From RGIG4608 sp045643885 (lineage in GTDB: Bacteria; Bacillota; Clostridia; Oscillospirales; CAG-272): a stretch of DNA of 63,014 bases. The translations under genes were made by a program, and so were the position numbers. Shown here in pieces: positions 25,420-34,150 of this stretch (position 1 is the first letter of the stretch; every line of letters starts with the position of its first letter). Under the pieces are notes generated by a model that saw nothing but the letters and a program-made list of their open reading frames with translations, was not told the origin of the DNA and searched no databases. The DNA lies in NCBI GenBank assembly GCA_045643885.1, contig JAZRFY010000002.1:1-63014 (forward strand), written 5' to 3'.

Positions 25420-26715
25420 ATGAAAAGAATTATAATGTTTTTGGGAGTTGTATTGGCGGTAGTTTTTACTGTCATAGGTGTTGTAAAGGAGCAGAGCATC
25501 GAGGTCACGGGCGACATTTCAAGTGGACTTCACGTTCTTGCACACCAAAGTGATATGGCAAAGAGTGCGATGGTAGGGGAAAAGATGATTTTTTCTTCAA
25601 AGGATTTCGAAAGGAGCTTAAATCTTTCCAAAATCGATTCCATAACCATCACCTCACTTCCCAACACAAGTGATGGATGCCTGTGTATAGGTGACGTGCT
25701 TGTTAATGCAGGGCAAACCGTATCAGGAGAAAATATAGGCTTGCTTAATTATAGGGCAGGCAATAACGAGGTCAAGGAAACGGAATTTAAATTCAAGGCA
25801 AACGGTTGCGAATACGAGATGACGTGCAAAATCTACTTTTTAAGCAGAGAAAACGCCTCTCCAACGCTCCATATGGAGGACGAGCGCACGTTTACTGTCA
25901 GCACCCATCAAGCAGTAACCGTTTATGGAAAGCTCGGAGCATACGATCCCGATGGTGATAGCTTAAGATATGAGATAGTGACCTATGCAAAAAACGGCAC
26001 TATCGACATTGACAACCGTACGGGAGAGTATACCTACACTCCCATAGGAGCATATTTTGGTGAGGATTCCTTTGAATATGTTGCCGTGGACAAATACGGA
26101 AATTATTCCACCTCAAGAAAGGTTTCGTTAACTGTTGAAAAGCTCAAAACGGATATTGTATATTCGGATATGGATGAGCATCCTGCCCATCACGCAGTGC
26201 TCACGATGACTGAAAAGGGAATAATGAGTGGTAGCACTATGGGGGAATCAACGTATTTTATGCCCGATAAAAGCGTTAGCAGAATAGATTTTCTTGTAAT
26301 GCTTATGCATGCTATCGATGTTGATGATGTTGCGACAGCTGCAGACACGGGCTTTGACGATGACGATGAGATTCCTGCAGGCATGAAGGGATACGTAAAT
26401 AAGGCAAGAAGCATGGGGATAATCACAGGCTCGGTTGACGCTATGGGCAACTATTATTTCTATCCCAATCGCGACATCACCCGTGCCGAGGTTGCCATTA
26501 TTGTCAATAATATATTGAATGCAGAAATTCCAACTGTCAAGCCCACATTTTCCGATAAAAACGATATTCCCGCTTGGGCACACGACGCGATTTATGCCTT
26601 AAGCAACCTTGGAATTCTTGAAGGTATAAACGGAGAATTTGCTGCAACCTCAAGCATCACAAGGGCACAGACTGCACAGATGCTCTATGCACTTATGCAA
26701 TATATCGAACAATAG
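25420..26715 (+). CDS. Exported SLH-domain cell-surface protein
   Basis: A 431-residue protein. N-terminal hydrophobic segment (residues ~4-20, signal peptide), an unassigned region to ~150, and a cadherin/Ig-like beta domain (~155-240: YGKLGAYDPDGDSLRYEI, DSFEYVAVDKYGN). Three S-layer-homology domains follow from ~255 to the end (SRIDFLVMLMHA; YPNRDITRAEVAIIVNN; SSITRAQTAQMLYALM). The SLH repeats predict binding to secondary cell-wall polymers. Single-gene unit between its own promoter and a terminator. Confidence 0.88.
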   Translation: MKRIIMFLGVVLAVVFTVIGVVKEQSIEVTGDISSGLHVLAHQSDMAKSAMVGEKMIFSSKDFERSLNLSKIDSITITSLPNTSDGCLCIGDVLVNAGQTVSGENIGLLNYRAGNNEVKETEFKFKANGCEYEMTCKIYFLSRENASPTLHMEDERTFTVSTHQAVTVYGKLGAYDPDGDSLRYEIVTYAKNGTIDIDNRTGEYTYTPIGAYFGEDSFEYVAVDKYGNYSTSRKVSLTVEKLKTDIVYSDMDEHPAHHAVLTMTEKGIMSGSTMGESTYFMPDKSVSRIDFLVMLMHAIDVDDVATAADTGFDDDDEIPAGMKGYVNKARSMGIITGSVDAMGNYYFYPNRDITRAEVAIIVNNILNAEIPTVKPTFSDKNDIPAWAHDAIYALSNLGILEGINGEFAATSSITRAQTAQMLYALMQYIEQ

Positions 26716-26770
26716 TCGAAAGAGGCACGCTCCCACATAATAAAAGTGACTATCGATAAATAAAACTAAT

Positions 26771-26806
26771 AAAAGCTCCATTTTTTAAAAGAAATGGAGC
26801 TTTTTG
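26771..26806. terminator. Terminator after SLH gene
   Basis: Stem AAAAGCTCCATTT / AAATGGAGCTTTT followed by T-run; symmetric tails allow either direction. Confidence 0.8.
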
Positions 26807-26835
26807 TTGATTTTTTCTTGGTTTTGTGATACAAT
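26807..26835 (+). promoter_or_regulatory. Sigma-A promoter for rqcH
   Basis: TTGATT, 17 bp, TACAAT, 32 bases before the ATG. Confidence 0.65.
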
Positions 26836-26867
26836 ATAAAACAGTTTAATGAAAGGGGGAATTTAAT

Positions 26868-28631
26868 ATGGCTTTTGATGCAGGTATGCTTGCGTGTATG
26901 ACCTGGGAGATACTTAAAGAATCCAAGGGTGCGAGAATCGAGAAGGTATATCAACCCGATAGGGATGAGATTCACATTCAGATAAGATCTCTTCACGGTG
27001 GAAGAAGAATCCTTATCAATGCAGGCTCAAATAACCCTCGAATCGGTTTCACCGAGATAGCAAAGGAAAACCCTCAGAATCCACCCATGTTTTGCGTGCT
27101 TCTTCGCAAGCATCTTCAGGGTGCAAGACTTGCCGATATCGAGCAATTCGGATTTGAAAGAGCCGTTATGCTCTCCTTTGACACACGCGATGAGATGGGC
27201 TTTGACACAAAGTGCTACCTTGTTGCCGAGCTTATGGGTAAATATTCAAATCTCATCTTTCTTGATGCCGACAAGCGCATAGTTTCTGCACTTAAAACAG
27301 TGGATTTTACTACAAGCTCACTCCGTCAGGTTTTACCGGGAATGCTGTATGAGTTGCCTCCCAAACAGGACAAGAATGATCCCCTTGAATGCACAAAAGA
27401 GCAATTTATAGCACTTTATGACGATGCTTATGCAGATCAAAGAGCAGATAAATTTATCACAACCAATTTCCTTGGCATTTCTAACGCAGTTGCGCGTGAG
27501 ATGGCTTATAGAGCAGCCGGTGACATTGATGCCACCTTGAGAAATTGTCCTATGGAAAAGCTTTATTCTTCATTTTCCGATATAATCGGACAGATAAAGA
27601 ACGGTGAATATACTCCCACAACGGTTTATGAGGGAGAGCGTGCCGTTGAATATGCTTTTTGCCGACTCACCTTTTATACAGGACTTGAGATAAAGCAATT
27701 TGAAAGTCCCTCCAAGATGATAGACTCCTATTTTGAGGGTCGGGACAGGGAGGTAAGAGTTAAGCAAAAGGCGACTGATATCTTAAAGATACTCACAAAT
27801 TCCGAATCCCGTCTTCTCAAAAAAATGGAGAAGCAAAGAGCTGAGCTTGAGGATTGTAAGCTTGGTGAAAGCTATAAAAAGCACGGTGATCTTATCATCG
27901 GCAATATCTATATGATTGAGCGGGGAATGAAGACTGTTGAGCTTATAGATTATGAATCCTATAACGAGGAAAGCGGAGAGTTCGATAAGATAACTATCGA
28001 GCTTGATTCAAGACTTTCTCCCTCAGCTAATGCGCAAAGGATGTACAAAAGATATAACAAGTGCAAAAATGCCGAGCGCGAGCTAGCTATTCAGATTGAA
28101 AAGGCTGAGCGCGAGCTTCAGTATGTGTATTCCGTTTTCGATGCTCTTTCTCACGCAGAAAACACAAGTGATCTTGTTGAGATAAGGGATGAGCTTTATA
28201 CCTCCGGATACGCATCAAAAATGAAGAGCTACCGTCCTCAAAAGAAGAAGAGCACGTCGTTTATGACGTTTAAGACCACCGATGGATATACAGTCGTTTG
28301 TGGCAAAAACAACATTCAAAACGAGAATATTACCTTCAATATTGCAAGCAAGAGTGACTATTGGTTCCACGTTAAAAACAAGGCGGGAAGCCACGTCGTT
28401 ATGATTTGCAATGGGGAAGAGCCTGATAGCATAAACTTTACCGAGGCAGCTGAGATCGCGGCATATTATTCAAGTGTTCAGGACGGTGTCAACGTGGCAG
28501 TTGACTATACCTTTGCAAAGAACGTTAAAAAGATTCAGGGAGCAAACCCGGGACTTGTTATCTATCACACCAATTGGACGGCATATGTTACTCCAAGTGC
28601 CGAAAAGATTGCAAAATTAAGAGAAAATTAA
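26868..28631 (+). CDS. rqcH: Ribosome quality control protein RqcH (NFACT family)
   Basis: Rqc2 homologue that binds obstructed 50S subunits with nascent peptidyl-tRNA and recruits tRNA-Ala to add C-terminal alanine tails that mark the chain for degradation. 587 residues: NFACT-N (1-~230), helix-hairpin-helix region, long coiled-coil M domain (~300-450) and NFACT-R (~470-575, SDYWFHVKNKAGSHVVM). At positions 97-98, where B. subtilis RqcH has the Asp-Arg needed for tailing, this protein has Glu-Arg (GFERAV). AAAGGGGG lies ahead of the ATG. Also known historically as a fibronectin-binding-protein family. Confidence 0.93.
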   Translation: MAFDAGMLACMTWEILKESKGARIEKVYQPDRDEIHIQIRSLHGGRRILINAGSNNPRIGFTEIAKENPQNPPMFCVLLRKHLQGARLADIEQFGFERAVMLSFDTRDEMGFDTKCYLVAELMGKYSNLIFLDADKRIVSALKTVDFTTSSLRQVLPGMLYELPPKQDKNDPLECTKEQFIALYDDAYADQRADKFITTNFLGISNAVAREMAYRAAGDIDATLRNCPMEKLYSSFSDIIGQIKNGEYTPTTVYEGERAVEYAFCRLTFYTGLEIKQFESPSKMIDSYFEGRDREVRVKQKATDILKILTNSESRLLKKMEKQRAELEDCKLGESYKKHGDLIIGNIYMIERGMKTVELIDYESYNEESGEFDKITIELDSRLSPSANAQRMYKRYNKCKNAERELAIQIEKAERELQYVYSVFDALSHAENTSDLVEIRDELYTSGYASKMKSYRPQKKKSTSFMTFKTTDGYTVVCGKNNIQNENITFNIASKSDYWFHVKNKAGSHVVMICNGEEPDSINFTEAAEIAAYYSSVQDGVNVAVDYTFAKNVKKIQGANPGLVIYHTNWTAYVTPSAEKIAKLREN

Positions 28632-28637
28632 ATATAA

Positions 28638-28670
28638 CCCGATGATTTTTAACAAATCGTCGGGTTTTTT
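28638..28670 (+). terminator. Terminator after rqcH
   Basis: Stem CCCGATGATTT / AAATCGTCGGG (one G-T pair) then six T. Confidence 0.85.
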
Positions 28671-28704
28671 CATAGATTATAGTAAAATCTATGGAGGATA
28701 TTTT

Positions 28705-29736
28705 ATGAATAAATATTTTGTTGCATCCAATTCTTCAGATGGCTTTTGCTCGTATTACGGCAACGCGTTTGATATCAAAAAATTCTCAAAAATTTACGCC
28801 ATCAAGGGAGGCTCCGGCACGGGCAAGGCATATTTTATGAAAAGGATTGCTCAAGACGCGTGCGAAAAAGGATATTCGGTGAGATATATCTACTGCTCGT
28901 CCGATCCTTCAAGTCTTGATGGAATAATTATCGATGAGCTGAAAATTGCCGTGCTTGACGGCACTGCTCCTCACATATACGAGCCAAGCGTTGTGGGTGC
29001 AGTGGACAATATCGTAAATCTTGGATCATTTCTTGATGAAAATATGCTTTCAAAGAGCAGAAGGCAGATAGATAATCTTCTTTTAGAGAAAAAGCACGGC
29101 TTTGAAAGGGCATATCGCTATCTTAAGGCATATCACCTTTTAAGTAACAATATAGAAGAATTGATTTATCCCTGCATAAAACTTGAAAAAATGAAAAAAT
29201 ATGCAAGGAGCTTTGCAAAATCGGTTACCGAGGGGAAAGGAGAAACAGAGAATCGACTTGTCCGTTCCGTTGGAATGAATGGACTTTTTTCGTTTGATAC
29301 TTACTACGAAAATTCAAGAATATATTATGAGATAAACGATTATTTTGAGTCGGCACACATATTGCTTGATATCATATACCGAGAATTTTTGGAAAAGAAG
29401 GTTGATATGCACATCTCAAACAACCCCATAATAAAAAATAGAATTGATGCACTTTTGTCAGTCAATGACGGACTTTGCTTTGAAATCAGCAACGCTGAGT
29501 GCAAGGATGCAAGAATAATTAATATGAAACGCTTTGTTGACGTCGAAAGGGTATCTGATATAAGACAAGAATACCGAATGACTGCACGCTTGCGTGACGA
29601 TGCTCTTCAAATGGCACTTTCAGAGTTTGAAAGAATACGGAAATATCACTTCACATTGGAAAAAATATATGGAATGGCTATGGATTTCGACGCAAAAGAA
29701 AAATTTACTGAAGAGTTTTGCAATAAAATCCTATAA
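28705..29736 (+). CDS. PRK06851-like P-loop ATPase with altered Walker A
   Basis: A 343-residue protein resembling the PRK06851 family of uncharacterised Clostridia/Bacilli ATPases, recognised by YAIKGGSGTGKA (32-42) followed by YIYCSSDPSSLDGIIIDEL and AVLDGTAPHIYEPSVVGAVDNIVNLG. The Walker A residue that coordinates Mg (Ser or Thr after GK) is Ala42, so nucleotide hydrolysis may be impaired. Family members usually show a second P-loop-like half; only weak similarity is visible in the C-terminal half here. ATG 28705 with GGAGGA upstream is preferred to the open frame from 28642, which overlaps the rqcH terminator. Confidence 0.7.
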   Translation: MNKYFVASNSSDGFCSYYGNAFDIKKFSKIYAIKGGSGTGKAYFMKRIAQDACEKGYSVRYIYCSSDPSSLDGIIIDELKIAVLDGTAPHIYEPSVVGAVDNIVNLGSFLDENMLSKSRRQIDNLLLEKKHGFERAYRYLKAYHLLSNNIEELIYPCIKLEKMKKYARSFAKSVTEGKGETENRLVRSVGMNGLFSFDTYYENSRIYYEINDYFESAHILLDIIYREFLEKKVDMHISNNPIIKNRIDALLSVNDGLCFEISNAECKDARIINMKRFVDVERVSDIRQEYRMTARLRDDALQMALSEFERIRKYHFTLEKIYGMAMDFDAKEKFTEEFCNKIL

Positions 29737-29741
29737 AATAA

Positions 29742-29769
29742 TTGAAATTAAGAAAAAAGATGGTATAAT
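29742..29769 (+). promoter_or_regulatory. Sigma-A promoter for radical SAM gene
   Basis: TTGAAA, 16 bp, TATAAT, giving a leader of about 70 bases. Confidence 0.65.
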
Positions 29770-29791
29770 GAAATGTAAAGACAGTCGGGGA

Positions 29792-29825
29792 TATAAGTTT
29801 TGTATGCTCGGGCAAAAGCTTTTTT
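29792..29825 (+). terminator. Possible attenuator hairpin in radical SAM leader
   Basis: AAGTTTTG and CAAAAGCTT pair with one bulged base and are followed by TTTTT, between the promoter and the coding start. It resembles an intrinsic terminator inside the leader, so it may be a control site; no known riboswitch is recognised. Confidence 0.35.
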
Positions 29826-29845
29826 AAACCAACACAGGAGTTAAA

Positions 29846-31282
29846 ATGAAGGTAGTATTATTTGGACTTAACGGATCATATTCACACACGTGCTTAGCGC
29901 TCAGATGCTTGCGTTTGCCCCTTGAAAAGGCAGGATATGAGGTCGTTACATGTGAATACAATTTAAGAGATATGAATGCTACCGTCTTGCATAGACTTGT
30001 AAGTGAGAGGGCTGACGTATATAGCTTTTCTTGTTATATATGGAACATATCCTCAATGCTCGACATTGCTGCAGACATTAAAATGCTTATGCCGGATTCC
30101 AAAATCGTGTTTGGTGGCCCTGAGGCAAGCTTTGACGTTGAAAGATTCAATGTTGATTTTATAGATTACCTTATTTGTGGAGAGGGTGAGGATGCAATAG
30201 TCCGTCTTTGCAATGCAATTGGAAACGGCGAGGCTATTGAAAGAATCCTCCACGGTGGCTGTCCCGACGTTATGAAGGATGAGGGCATACTTTACCGTAA
30301 TGGAGATTTTGAAAGTGGTACGATGCTTTATTACGAATCGAGCAGGGGATGTCCCTATAAATGTGCCTATTGTCTTTCCTCTGCCACTGACGGAGTGAGA
30401 GCAAAGACTGCTCAGCAAACACTTGACGACCTTTTGCAGTTTGAAAAGCTCGATTCAAAGATTAAAATAATTAAATTTGTTGACAGAACGTTCAATTATG
30501 ATATAAAGAGAGCAAATTTAATATGGAGAGCCTTGCTTTCCGATGAATTCACAAAAAACTATCATTTTGAGATCTGTGCAAATCTTTTAAATGAAGAGAG
30601 CTTTGAAATATTTGAAAAAATGCCCAAGGGCAAGATTCAGCTTGAGATAGGACTTCAAAGTGTAAATCCTCAAACTCTTGAGGTGATATCCCGTCATCTT
30701 GATGCCGAAAGGATAATCGGTGCATCAAAGAGGATAAAGGCTCTTTCAAATATCCACGTGCATCTTGACCTTATAGCAGGCTTGCCGTATGAGGACATGG
30801 AGAGCTTTAAGCACTCCTTTGACAGTGCCTATTTTGCCTGTGATATGCTTCAGCTTGGATTTTTAAAGCTTTTGCATGGCACAAAATTGAGAAATGATGC
30901 CGAAAAATACGGCTATATTGCATCAAAAAAAGCACCCTATACGGTGCTTAAAACCAATTGGATGAGCTTTGAGGAGCTTTCCTTGCTTGGTGAGATTGCG
31001 GATATTTTGGATAGATACCGTGAGGGTGGTGGATTTGAAGCATCGCTTGAATACGCGCTTTCAGACGTTGCATCTCCGTTTGATTTTTATCTTGGACTTC
31101 GCAATTTTATCTGCGAGCACGACGGCAGAAGCATAAGAAAAATATCACAAAACGATGCCTATGCACTTCTATATCGATATATTGCTTTGAATTATCCCAA
31201 AAAGGAAGAGGAGTTTTCTCGTCTTATGCACGAGGACTATGCTAAAAAGCAAGTGAGAAAGCCACCAAAATTCAAAAAATAA
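29846..31282 (+). CDS. B12-binding-domain radical SAM protein (DUF4080-like)
   Basis: A 478-residue protein. The N-terminal half (1-~140) is a cobalamin-binding-like Rossmann domain (GLNGSYSHTCLALRCL, IVFGGPEASFD). The radical SAM core follows, with the [4Fe-4S] motif CPYKCAYC, FVDRTFN, and LEIGLQSVNPQTL. A C-terminal DUF4080-like region (LQLGFLKLLHGTKLR, PYTVLKTNWM) completes it. It probably carries out a radical reaction dependent on SAM and perhaps cobalamin; the substrate is unknown. CAGGAG precedes the ATG. Confidence 0.87.
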   Translation: MKVVLFGLNGSYSHTCLALRCLRLPLEKAGYEVVTCEYNLRDMNATVLHRLVSERADVYSFSCYIWNISSMLDIAADIKMLMPDSKIVFGGPEASFDVERFNVDFIDYLICGEGEDAIVRLCNAIGNGEAIERILHGGCPDVMKDEGILYRNGDFESGTMLYYESSRGCPYKCAYCLSSATDGVRAKTAQQTLDDLLQFEKLDSKIKIIKFVDRTFNYDIKRANLIWRALLSDEFTKNYHFEICANLLNEESFEIFEKMPKGKIQLEIGLQSVNPQTLEVISRHLDAERIIGASKRIKALSNIHVHLDLIAGLPYEDMESFKHSFDSAYFACDMLQLGFLKLLHGTKLRNDAEKYGYIASKKAPYTVLKTNWMSFEELSLLGEIADILDRYREGGGFEASLEYALSDVASPFDFYLGLRNFICEHDGRSIRKISQNDAYALLYRYIALNYPKKEEEFSRLMHEDYAKKQVRKPPKFKK

Positions 31283-31315
31283 AGGTTGCTATCAATAGGA
31301 TAGCAACCTTTAAAT
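31283..31315. terminator. Bidirectional terminator between radical SAM gene and ackA
   Basis: Stem AGGTTGCTATC / GATAGCAACCT with loop AATAG; T-rich tails on both strands. Confidence 0.85.
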
Positions 31316-31321
31316 CAAATA

Positions 31322-32533
31322 TTAGAGAGCCTTAACAAGAGCCTCTGTATCCTGTGCGATAACAAGCTCTTCGTTTGTAGGAATCATATAAACCTTAACC
31401 TTGGAAGAGTCTGTTGAAAGCTGAGTAACACCTGTCCAACCCATTGTGTTGGCGTTAACCTCCTGATCAAGCTCGATGCCGAGGAATTCAAGGCCGGAAA
31501 GAGCGCCTGCACGGATCTTGGGTGTGTTTTCACCGATACCTGCTGTGAATACAACCGCATCAAGACCACCCATAGCTGCTGCATAAGAACCAATGTACTT
31601 CTTGATCTGATACTTAAGGATATCGATAGCAAGTTGAGCTCTGTGGTTGCCTTCGTTGATAGCTGCTTCAAGGTCACGGCAGTCAGAAGAAACACCGGAA
31701 ATGCCGAGGAAACCGCACTTCTTGTTGAGGTAGTTATTTACTTCTTCAATAGAGTAGCCCTTCTTTTCCATGATGTATGTAACAAGAGCGGGGTCGATAT
31801 CACCGCAACGTGTACCCATGATAGTACCTGCAAGGGGAGTAAAGCCCATTGTTGTATCGATGCACTTGCCGTCCTTAACTGCAGAAATGGAAGAACCGTT
31901 TCCAAGGTGGCATGTAACGATCTTTGTGCCTTCAGCGTTGCCGCCAAGAAGCTTGATCATCTCACCTGCAACAAAGCGGTGTGATGTTCCGTGCATACCG
32001 TAACGACGGATGCCGTAATCCTCGTAAAGATCGTAGGAAACACCGTACATATAAGCTTCTTCAGGCATTGTCTGATGGAAAGCTGTATCGAATACGAGTG
32101 CCTGAGGTGTGTTAGGAAGAATATCAACACAAGCCTGAATGCCCTGAAGGGAAGCGGGAGTGTGAAGAGGAGCGAGGTCGCGGCACTTCTTGTCAAGGAT
32201 TTCATAAACCTCATCAGTAAGGATTACTGACTGAGAGAAATACTGACCACCGTGAACTGCTCTGTGACCAACTGCTTCGATCTCGTCCATGGACTTGATG
32301 CAACCGTGATCGGAGTCAAGAAGAGCCTCAACAACTGCCTTCATAGCTGTTGTGTGGTTGGGCATAGCAACGTCTGCAGAATATGTAACGCCCTTAACAA
32401 GCTGCTTGTGTGTGAGCTTGCCGTCGATACCGATTCTTTCGCAAAGACCTTTTGCGATAACGTCACCGTTTGTTGTGTCAAAAAGCTGATATTTAAGCGA
32501 GCTTGAGCCCGCGTTTACAACGAGTACATTCAT
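31322..32533 (-). CDS. ackA: Acetate kinase
   Basis: Interconverts acetyl phosphate plus ADP with acetate plus ATP, the substrate-level phosphorylation step of acetate fermentation. 403 residues. Signatures seen: NAGSSSLKYQLFD at the N terminus, GHRAVHGG, VFDTAFHQTMP, HLGNGSSISAV and FTAGIGEN. Strong codon bias indicates high expression. pta is not adjacent. Divergent from tmcAL, an enzyme that also consumes acetate; the promoter at 32569-32597 drives ackA, and GGAGG precedes the ATG. Confidence 0.97.
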   Translation of the reverse strand: MNVLVVNAGSSSLKYQLFDTTNGDVIAKGLCERIGIDGKLTHKQLVKGVTYSADVAMPNHTTAMKAVVEALLDSDHGCIKSMDEIEAVGHRAVHGGQYFSQSVILTDEVYEILDKKCRDLAPLHTPASLQGIQACVDILPNTPQALVFDTAFHQTMPEEAYMYGVSYDLYEDYGIRRYGMHGTSHRFVAGEMIKLLGGNAEGTKIVTCHLGNGSSISAVKDGKCIDTTMGFTPLAGTIMGTRCGDIDPALVTYIMEKKGYSIEEVNNYLNKKCGFLGISGVSSDCRDLEAAINEGNHRAQLAIDILKYQIKKYIGSYAAAMGGLDAVVFTAGIGENTPKIRAGALSGLEFLGIELDQEVNANTMGWTGVTQLSTDSSKVKVYMIPTNEELVIAQDTEALVKAL

Positions 32534-32568
32534 GTTAAATGAACCTCCATAAAAATTTATTACATTTC

Positions 32569-32597
32569 ATTATACACCATAAATTATATAATTTCAA
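32569..32597 (-). promoter_or_regulatory. Sigma-A promoter for ackA
   Basis: On the minus strand: TTGAAA, 17 bp, TATAAT, 36 bases ahead of the ackA start. Confidence 0.8.
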
Positions 32598-32625
32598 TAG
32601 ATTTTTCAAAAAAGGAGAATTAATA

Positions 32626-33774
32626 ATGGCTTTTGGTATTATTTGCGAATATAATCCGTTCCATAACGGACATTTGCGCCAGATAAACGAAATAAAGAAA
32701 ATAACTGACGAGCCGATTGTCTGTGTTATGAGTGGTAATTTCACTCAGCGAGGAGAAATTGCTATTGCGGACAAGTACTTGCGTGCGAAAATGGCAATAG
32801 AGGCAGGAGCAGACCTCGTTTTGGAATTGCCCGTGCCATTTTGCATCTCAAGTGCCGAGTATTTTGCCTCTGCAGGGGTATATATTTTAAACGAGCTTGG
32901 GGTTAGCAAAATCTCATTTGGTTCGGAAAGTGCTGATGCAGATAAAATAATGAAAATAGCCGAGATTGCAGCATCCGACGATTTTAAAGAGGAGTGTGCA
33001 TTGCTTTCCAAAAACGAGGGAAGTGCGAGTGCATACTTTGATTTGCTTGCTAAAAAATCGGGCGTTGATGACATAAAATCCAACGATATTCTTGCTATTG
33101 AATATGCAAAAGCTATCGTCAAAAACGGATATGCAATGAAAATATTCCCAATAAAGAGGGAAGGAAATGCTTATCGTGATACTGCTCTTGTTGCAGGTGA
33201 ATTGCCTAGTGCGAGCGCGATAAGAGAGTCCATCACAAGTGGCAAATTTGACGAGATTGAGGGCTTTGTTCCAAGCACCACACTCGATATATTGAAATCC
33301 AACGAGCTTGCAGATATTTTGAACGTAGAGAGTGGAGTTTTGCTTACCCTTCGTTTGTCCGATGTCGAAAAGCTTGACGTTGCAATAAGCGACAAGGGCC
33401 TTGTGAATAGAATAATTTCACTTTCTCATAATAGTACAAGCCTTGGATATCTTTTTGAAAATATCCAAACGAAGAAATATACCTTCGCGGCAATAAGACG
33501 TGCAATCCTCTATATTTTGCTTGGTATCAAGCAAAGTGACCTTGATACCATGCCCACCTATACAACCTTGCTTGGAGCAAGTGAAAAAGGCAGAGCGTAT
33601 CTTTCTTCGATCAGAAAGGACGAAAGAAACGTAAATATAGTAACCAAGCCTGCCGATGCCGAGCAGTGCCGTCAGCTTGAAATGGATAAAAAAGCCGACG
33701 CGCTCTACTCAATGTGCTTTGAGCATAAAAAAACAAGTGAATTTTGCGTTAGAAAATCACCGTATATTGAGTAA
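32626..33774 (+). CDS. tmcAL: tRNA(Met) cytidine acetate ligase TmcAL
   Basis: Nucleotidyltransferase-fold enzyme that activates acetate with ATP as acetyl-AMP and acetylates the wobble C34 of elongator tRNA-Met (ac4C). 382 residues. The N-terminal GIICEYNPFHNGHLRQI (ATP-binding HxGH-type motif) and CVMSGNFTQRGEIAIADKYLRAKMA are diagnostic (family formerly DUF795/YlbM). The frame is open from 32539, but ATG 32626 with AAGGAG upstream is clear. It lies head to head with ackA, so acetate-making and acetate-using enzymes share a 92-bp control region. Confidence 0.92.
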   Translation: MAFGIICEYNPFHNGHLRQINEIKKITDEPIVCVMSGNFTQRGEIAIADKYLRAKMAIEAGADLVLELPVPFCISSAEYFASAGVYILNELGVSKISFGSESADADKIMKIAEIAASDDFKEECALLSKNEGSASAYFDLLAKKSGVDDIKSNDILAIEYAKAIVKNGYAMKIFPIKREGNAYRDTALVAGELPSASAIRESITSGKFDEIEGFVPSTTLDILKSNELADILNVESGVLLTLRLSDVEKLDVAISDKGLVNRIISLSHNSTSLGYLFENIQTKKYTFAAIRRAILYILLGIKQSDLDTMPTYTTLLGASEKGRAYLSSIRKDERNVNIVTKPADAEQCRQLEMDKKADALYSMCFEHKKTSEFCVRKSPYIE

Positions 33775-33779
33775 TTTAC

Positions 33780-33810
33780 GATCCCCATCTGTCAACAGGT
33801 GGGGATTTAT
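33780..33810 (+). terminator. Terminator after tmcAL
   Basis: Stem ATCCCCATCTG / CAGGTGGGGAT with a short loop, then TTTATTTTATT. Confidence 0.85.
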
Positions 33811-33955
33811 TTTATTCGGAATTTGGCTTGAGCAGGAATGCGTCACTTTTTCAAAAAATCGAATTATCCCAACACAAACTAACTTTTTTGTCAATCATTC
33901 TTTTAACGTATTTTCGGCCGATGCTCGAATATAATTATTATATGAGGGGGTGTGT
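33811..33955. other. Non-coding stretch, mostly unexplained
   Basis: The stretch between the tmcAL terminator and the small candidate gene. A TATAAT is present at 33932-33937 but has no convincing -35. No RNA gene or repeat recognised. Confidence 0.3.
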
Positions 33956-34150
33956 ATGAAATACAGGATAAAACGGATAAGAAGCAGGGAAAGACTTATC
34001 AAAAGAATGTGCTATATTTTATGTGTAGTTTTGTTTTTTGCCTGCATTATGTTTAGTAATAACTACAGTAAAAGAGAAAGCTCCCGATTTTCGGGAGCTT
34101 TCTATCTTTTGCTTGTGTTTAGTTATGCTTTTGTGATATGCTTAAGGTAA
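33956..34150 (+). CDS. Possible small basic membrane protein (doubtful)
   Basis: A 64-residue reading frame beginning MKYRIKRIRSRERLIKR, with a hydrophobic segment at about 19-35. GAGGGGG lies upstream at suitable spacing, and a TATAAT lies about 20 bases upstream of the start. Against it: the frame runs straight through the prfB terminator hairpin at 34072-34105 and ends inside the 3' end of prfB on the other strand. If real, only the N-terminal half looks protein-like. Could be noise. Confidence 0.25.
   Translation: MKYRIKRIRSRERLIKRMCYILCVVLFFACIMFSNNYSKRESSRFSGAFYLLLVFSYAFVICLR
34072..34105 (-). terminator. Terminator after prfB
   Basis: Stem GAAAGCTCCCGA / TCGGGAGCTTTC with a TTT loop. 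On the minus strand the tail is CTCTTTT; on the plus strand TATCTTTT. Confidence 0.8.
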
